Source: Prosapia bicincta
Taxonomy: Eukaryota; Arthropoda; Insecta; Hemiptera; Cercopidae
Length of the DNA: 64,000 nt
Assembly (NCBI GenBank): GCA_036971475.1
Contig: JBAIZL010000002.1
Location: forward strand, 355,883,582-355,947,581
Direction of reading: 5' to 3'
The position numbers and the translations under genes were made by a program. This document shows, one piece after another, positions 60,401-64,000 of the stretch (its first letter is position 1; the number at the start of each line of letters is the position of its first letter). The notes under the pieces were generated by a model, which saw only the letters and a list, made by a program, of their open reading frames with translations, did not search any database and was not told where the DNA came from.

Positions 60401-61026
60401 TTAAATTATTTATAACAGGAATACTTTTATTCAAACAATTACTCATGACTATAATAGAACACACGGACAGGCTAGAATAATTCTAAATTAAACATAGACT
60501 AATATAAACCTACCCCTTTTGTTATGAAAGCCCCAAACAATTCTCTATTTAATCTGAATTATTGGTTTTATCCAATCATATCACCGCAAGGGGCAGATTC
60601 TTTATCTTTTAAAGTTTTGTTAACTTTACTGGATATTCTTATTCTGCTTGCATTTTACAAACCTAAGCACTTTTATTAAACATTAAACGAATATAAAAAC
60701 GTAATGAATAGACCTATTGATTGCGACTGCATATGTGCAATAGAAGAGTAGTTTCAAAACAAAACTCTTCTCAAATTGCTTCTTTGTTTTGGAAGAATAT
60801 TAACTACTTACGATTTGGATTGTAACTAACCTGTATTATAAAACCTGTTTTAACTTTTTTTATAATTTCCAGTATATTATACATTTTGTTGAGCTACTTA
60901 ATTTAATGTCTATATTTACGTTGTTTTTCAGATTTAAACCCTTGGATACGTATTTTACATATGTAATATTTGAAATATCTTCATGTCATTTGATACTTTA
61001 CATTTTAGGCCTTTTAATACTTTATA
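60401..61026. other. Non-coding stretch
   Basis: No supported feature. Confidence 0.3.
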
Positions 61027-61060
61027 TTTTTTTTTTTTTTACCCGGGTCTGAGCCCCCAA
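61027..61060 (-). mobile_element. Extremely truncated LINE tail (poly-A plus 20 bp)
   Basis: T14 at 61027-61040 is followed by ACCCGGGTCTGAGCCCCCAA. This is exactly the junction seen at 63117-63136 at the 3' end of LINE copy 2. Homology then stops, giving an insertion with only about 20 bp of element, or a related retroposon sharing the tail. Confidence 0.65.
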
Positions 61061-61078
61061 CGTGCAAAATCATGTAGA

Positions 61079-61870
61079 AGCGTTATCTGTTAGTGATTCA
61101 ATAAACTACTAAAGACAAAATCTAAATTTATAATTGTTGCTTAGAAACGGACTTTCTTACAGAACATATTATTAGGTTTTTGTTTACAACCATTGTCTTC
61201 CGGTAATTGGGGTGACATGTAAGGAAGAAGTGCGATACATCCGTTCCTAAGCATGGCGCCTGTGTCAGGACGATTTCGTTAGGGTAAAAACGTTTCCACA
61301 TTTTTCCGCACTACAACCCACAATTTTCAGTAAGATTATTTTGAAATATTTATACCAAAATGTGCCAGTCGTTTTCTCTTTTATAATCATAAAGTAATGC
61401 TAAATGGAAAATGTTTAAAAAAAAACAATAAAAATTAGTATATCATGAAATATATGTACGTGAGATTCGTATTTCATACACAAAATATTGTATTTAACAA
61501 ACACACATGTACGTGTGTTTTGTTTGAAATGTACTTTTGCTCTTTATTTGTCAAGTATTTGTTATATGAACATGTTTTAAATACTTAATTTGGTGCGACA
61601 TTGTGCTGAAACGCTATTTGTTAGTGATTGAATAAACTACTAAAAACAAAAACAAATTTTAAAATTGTTGCTTAGAAACGGACTTTATGCCGAACATATT
61701 AATAGGTTTTTGTTAACAACCCTTCTTTTTTTGTAATGGGCGGACATTTACCGAAGAGGAGCGATACACCGTAATTAAGAGTGGTGCCTGTATAAGGATG
61801 ACTTCGTTAGGTGAAACACGTTCCACATTTTTCCGCACTACAATGCTCAGTCTTTGTGTAAGATTATTGG
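61079..61870 (+). repeat. Tandem duplication, period about 528 bp
   Basis: Bases 61079-61335 recur at 61607-61870 with roughly 80 percent identity, sharing TTGTTGCTTAGAAACGGACTT and CCACATTTTTCCGCACTACAA. There is no coding frame. Confidence 0.75.
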
Positions 61871-63055
61871 GTTTTTATTTATAACAAAAACCGTACTTTT
61901 TGTAATAATTACCGCATTTTACCAAGCAATAAAAGTGTTCCTGTTTCGATTCCAGACACTTCCAAATACTTTTTTTAGTCCGCAAAAAATGTTAAACCTT
62001 TTTCACTTTATTTATAAAACCTAGTGTCACACAACATGGCACAAGGTTTTAAACATTTTGTTTAAGCCGAAAATTTTTTTTGTGTATGAATTTAACAATT
62101 ATATTATCTTCACTTTTCTTATAATCATTTGATTGTCGCGGTAACGCAGCCAGTAGCCCACTCTGGTAGCTAACTTATGCAACCAAGGCAAGATGTTTCT
62201 AATTAGGTGCCATTTCACGTCATACTAATGCTTTAAGTTAGTCACAATTAAGAAAATGTTATCATAAGTCCTCATAGCAAACTTTATATACTCGTTTCAC
62301 AAAGTTCAAAGAAATAGTAAATTAACAAGGCTCCTGTAGAAGTTCCATCAAACTCCACACTCCGTTAAAGCGGTTGTCTCGTGGATATAAGATATAAGTA
62401 ATATTTGAGCAAGTGCTTAATAAATAGCTAAACATGAACTCACAATCATACTTTATTGTGGTACGCATCTCGATGTTTCGGGTTATCCTCATTATCAATG
62501 AGTACGCTACACAATGCATGCATTACGTTTTAGTAACACGTGTTGTGTGACGACCGTGCATAGATCCCAATCTCTAATAGTAACTGCGTGATTGTATATC
62601 ACCAATGTGGTAATGCAGTCATGTGCAATCATACCGCAGCATTGCATGCAAGGCGTAAACGTTGGCAGAAAGCAAGCAATTGCTTCTATACACAGTAGCT
62701 GTTAGATTGTATAGTTTACAATCCAAATTTTCTTTTATCTATAATTCTTTCGAATAAGCTAGAAATAATTATAAGATAATTTTCTGGTATAAAGCGGGAA
62801 AACAACCTTTAGATACACACATTAACCAATAAACACACAGAACGGATGAAATATATCGGCTGTGGTCCGATTTAATAGTCCGATAGCTAGTGAGCCGTCC
62901 GCTGAGCTCTGCGTACTGATGTGCTTGCTTCGTTTATTGGTGGTGTGTGTTTTTACTATTCGCTGAAATGGATATTGACGAAATTATTGAGCAATGACTT
63001 AACGTTATTGTCTTGGTGAAAAATTTTTCTTTCTCGAGAGTTTCTTTCCTTCTAG
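61871..63055. other. Non-coding stretch
   Basis: No supported gene, RNA or repeat was found. Confidence 0.3.
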
Positions 63056-63085
63056 AGCTAGGCAGTCAGTAAGGACAGCGGTCGG
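63056..63085 (-). repeat. 30-bp duplicate of the LINE ORF2 end
   Basis: It repeats 63651-63680, the bases around the ORF2 stop codon, with two mismatches. It lies ten bases outside the poly-T tail of LINE copy 2. Confidence 0.55.
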
Positions 63086-63095
63086 ACTAGAAATG

Positions 63096-64000
63096 TTTTT
63101 TTTTTTTTTTTTTTTTACCCGGGTCTGAGCCCCCAAAACCCGCCCAGCCCTCGTGGCAGCCAACCTCTAGCGAGCTACCTCCGTCTCACATGCGCATGCG
63201 GTTAGTATCCCTACCGCGAATGAAGGAAACGGGATTGATTGCCCATGTACCAAGCTCATAAGCTCTTTCCATGGAGAATCAGGAGATAGTGAAATGAAAC
63301 AGTACGGTAAGTGTCGCGCTAAGAGCGGGATGAAAAAACCTGGCAAGAAAGAAACCCTGCCAGGAAAAACCCCGCGACAGATCATGCAGGAACCCTGGGG
63401 GCTTGGATCACCTTATGCTATGGAATAAGGAGAGGTATTACCTTGCAAATACCTTGTTAGTGAGTCTATGGCAGGAATGGCATGCACCTCTTCTTCTGCT
63501 GCCTACTCGAAACTGAAAAGGCATGCAATCAAATTATTACTTCCGTTGGGGCTAAGCTGCGACCCTGGACATGTGCCCCTGCGTCACCTGGAACATAACT
63601 GTGAAGCAGAATTTATTAGTATGTATATTTTATTTTGGTGGTATGGTGTGAGCTAGGCGGTCAGTAAGGACAGCGGCCGTCTGTGTATGTCGTGGGTTTG
63701 GTCATATCTACCCAGTGAGGAAATGAGTGTTGATGTTGTATGTGCGTGAGCCTGTTTGTAGAACTTTGTTGCTAAGTGTCGGAGGTGTTGTTTGATGAAA
63801 GGCACTTTTAAGTCAGTGTGAAGCAGTGTTAATCTTGTACATCTAGGTGCCTTTGTGATTATTCGCAAAACCTTGTTTTGGAATAACTGTAGTCTGCGTG
63901 TGCGTGTGTTACCTGCATGACCCCAGACGGGTGATGCGTAAGTGAGTATGCTGCGCAACATAGATACGTATATAGTAGGGGCCGCCCGTAGTGAAAGTGG
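63096..64000 (-). mobile_element. Jockey-type LINE, second copy, 3' part, running off the window
   Basis: T21 at 63096-63116 is the poly-A tail on the minus strand. The 3' untranslated region (63117-63652) matches 46480-46890 of copy 1, and the coding part matches 47008-47300. This copy is better preserved than copy 1: its ORF2 end is open and the tail is long. It continues past the window end. Confidence 0.85.
63653..64000 (-). CDS. ORF2 C-terminus of the LINE, open to the window edge
   Basis: The minus-strand frame is open from the window edge to TAG at 63653-63655, at least 115 codons. An ATG at 63961 is internal. It encodes the region after the polymerase, with S-I-L-T-Y-A-S-P-V-W-G, L-Q-L-F-Q-N-K-V-L-R-I-I and H-L-R-H-L-A-T-K-F-Y. 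This arrangement is characteristic of the C-terminal part of Jockey-clade ORF2 proteins. No stop or shift is seen in this part, so the copy could be intact beyond the window. Confidence 0.8.
   Translation of the reverse strand, partial: PLSLRAAPTIYVSMLRSILTYASPVWGHAGNTRTRRLQLFQNKVLRIITKAPRCTRLTLLHTDLKVPFIKQHLRHLATKFYKQAHAHTTSTLISSLGRYDQTHDIHRRPLSLLTA

Overview
This window looks like A+T-rich, repeat-dense insect (or at least arthropod) nuclear DNA. Four signs point that way: long (TA)n, (CA)n and (TC)n microsatellites; a (TTAGG)n-type array; an LTR retrotransposon of the insect 17.6/297 (errantivirus-like Ty3/gypsy) type primed by a serine tRNA; and protein remnants of families that are multi-copy in arthropod genomes. 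I cannot name the species. No complete, clearly functional host gene is visible, and almost everything recognisable is a mobile element or a decayed gene.

Layout. 1-650: 3' part of a tyrosine-recombinase-like gene with an in-frame TGA. 651-7237: non-coding, with one arm of a long inverted duplication (partner at 15.5-17.0 kb), a direct repeat pair and an inverted-repeat element of about 1 kb. 7282-13845: a near-complete, young LTR retrotransposon (291-bp LTRs differing at 3 positions, PBS, gag, frame-shifted pol, PPT) sitting in a (TA)n tract. 13.8-20.5 kb: microsatellites, hairpin elements and the second inverted-duplication arm. 21.0-23.8 kb: old Ty3/gypsy remnant. 24.6-30.5 kb: diverged dispersed repeats, one copy carrying a Penelope-like terminal fragment. 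33.5-38.2 kb: a partial tandem duplication, possible host exons and a broken Penelope-like element (RT plus GIY-YIG nuclease) bounded by inverted terminal repeats and (TA)n. 43.2-43.5 kb: I-clade LINE scrap. 46.2-49.9 kb: a Jockey-type LINE (minus strand) nested in an older repeat, with a TTAGG-like array inside it. 50.5-50.9 kb: a MITE with TTA target duplication. 51.9-53.25 kb: decayed member of a multi-copy arthropod protein family. 53.5-62 kb: tandem and dispersed repeats and LINE tails. 63.1-64.0 kb: a second copy of the Jockey-type LINE, running off the window.

The elements do not form a pathway. The shared theme is insertion into, or next to, (TA)n tracts: the LTR element, the Penelope-like element, its solo fragment and a 55-bp-arm hairpin all abut such tracts. 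Several reading-frame breaks fall exactly in homopolymer runs, in otherwise young or well-kept frames, so some may be assembly errors and not true decay.
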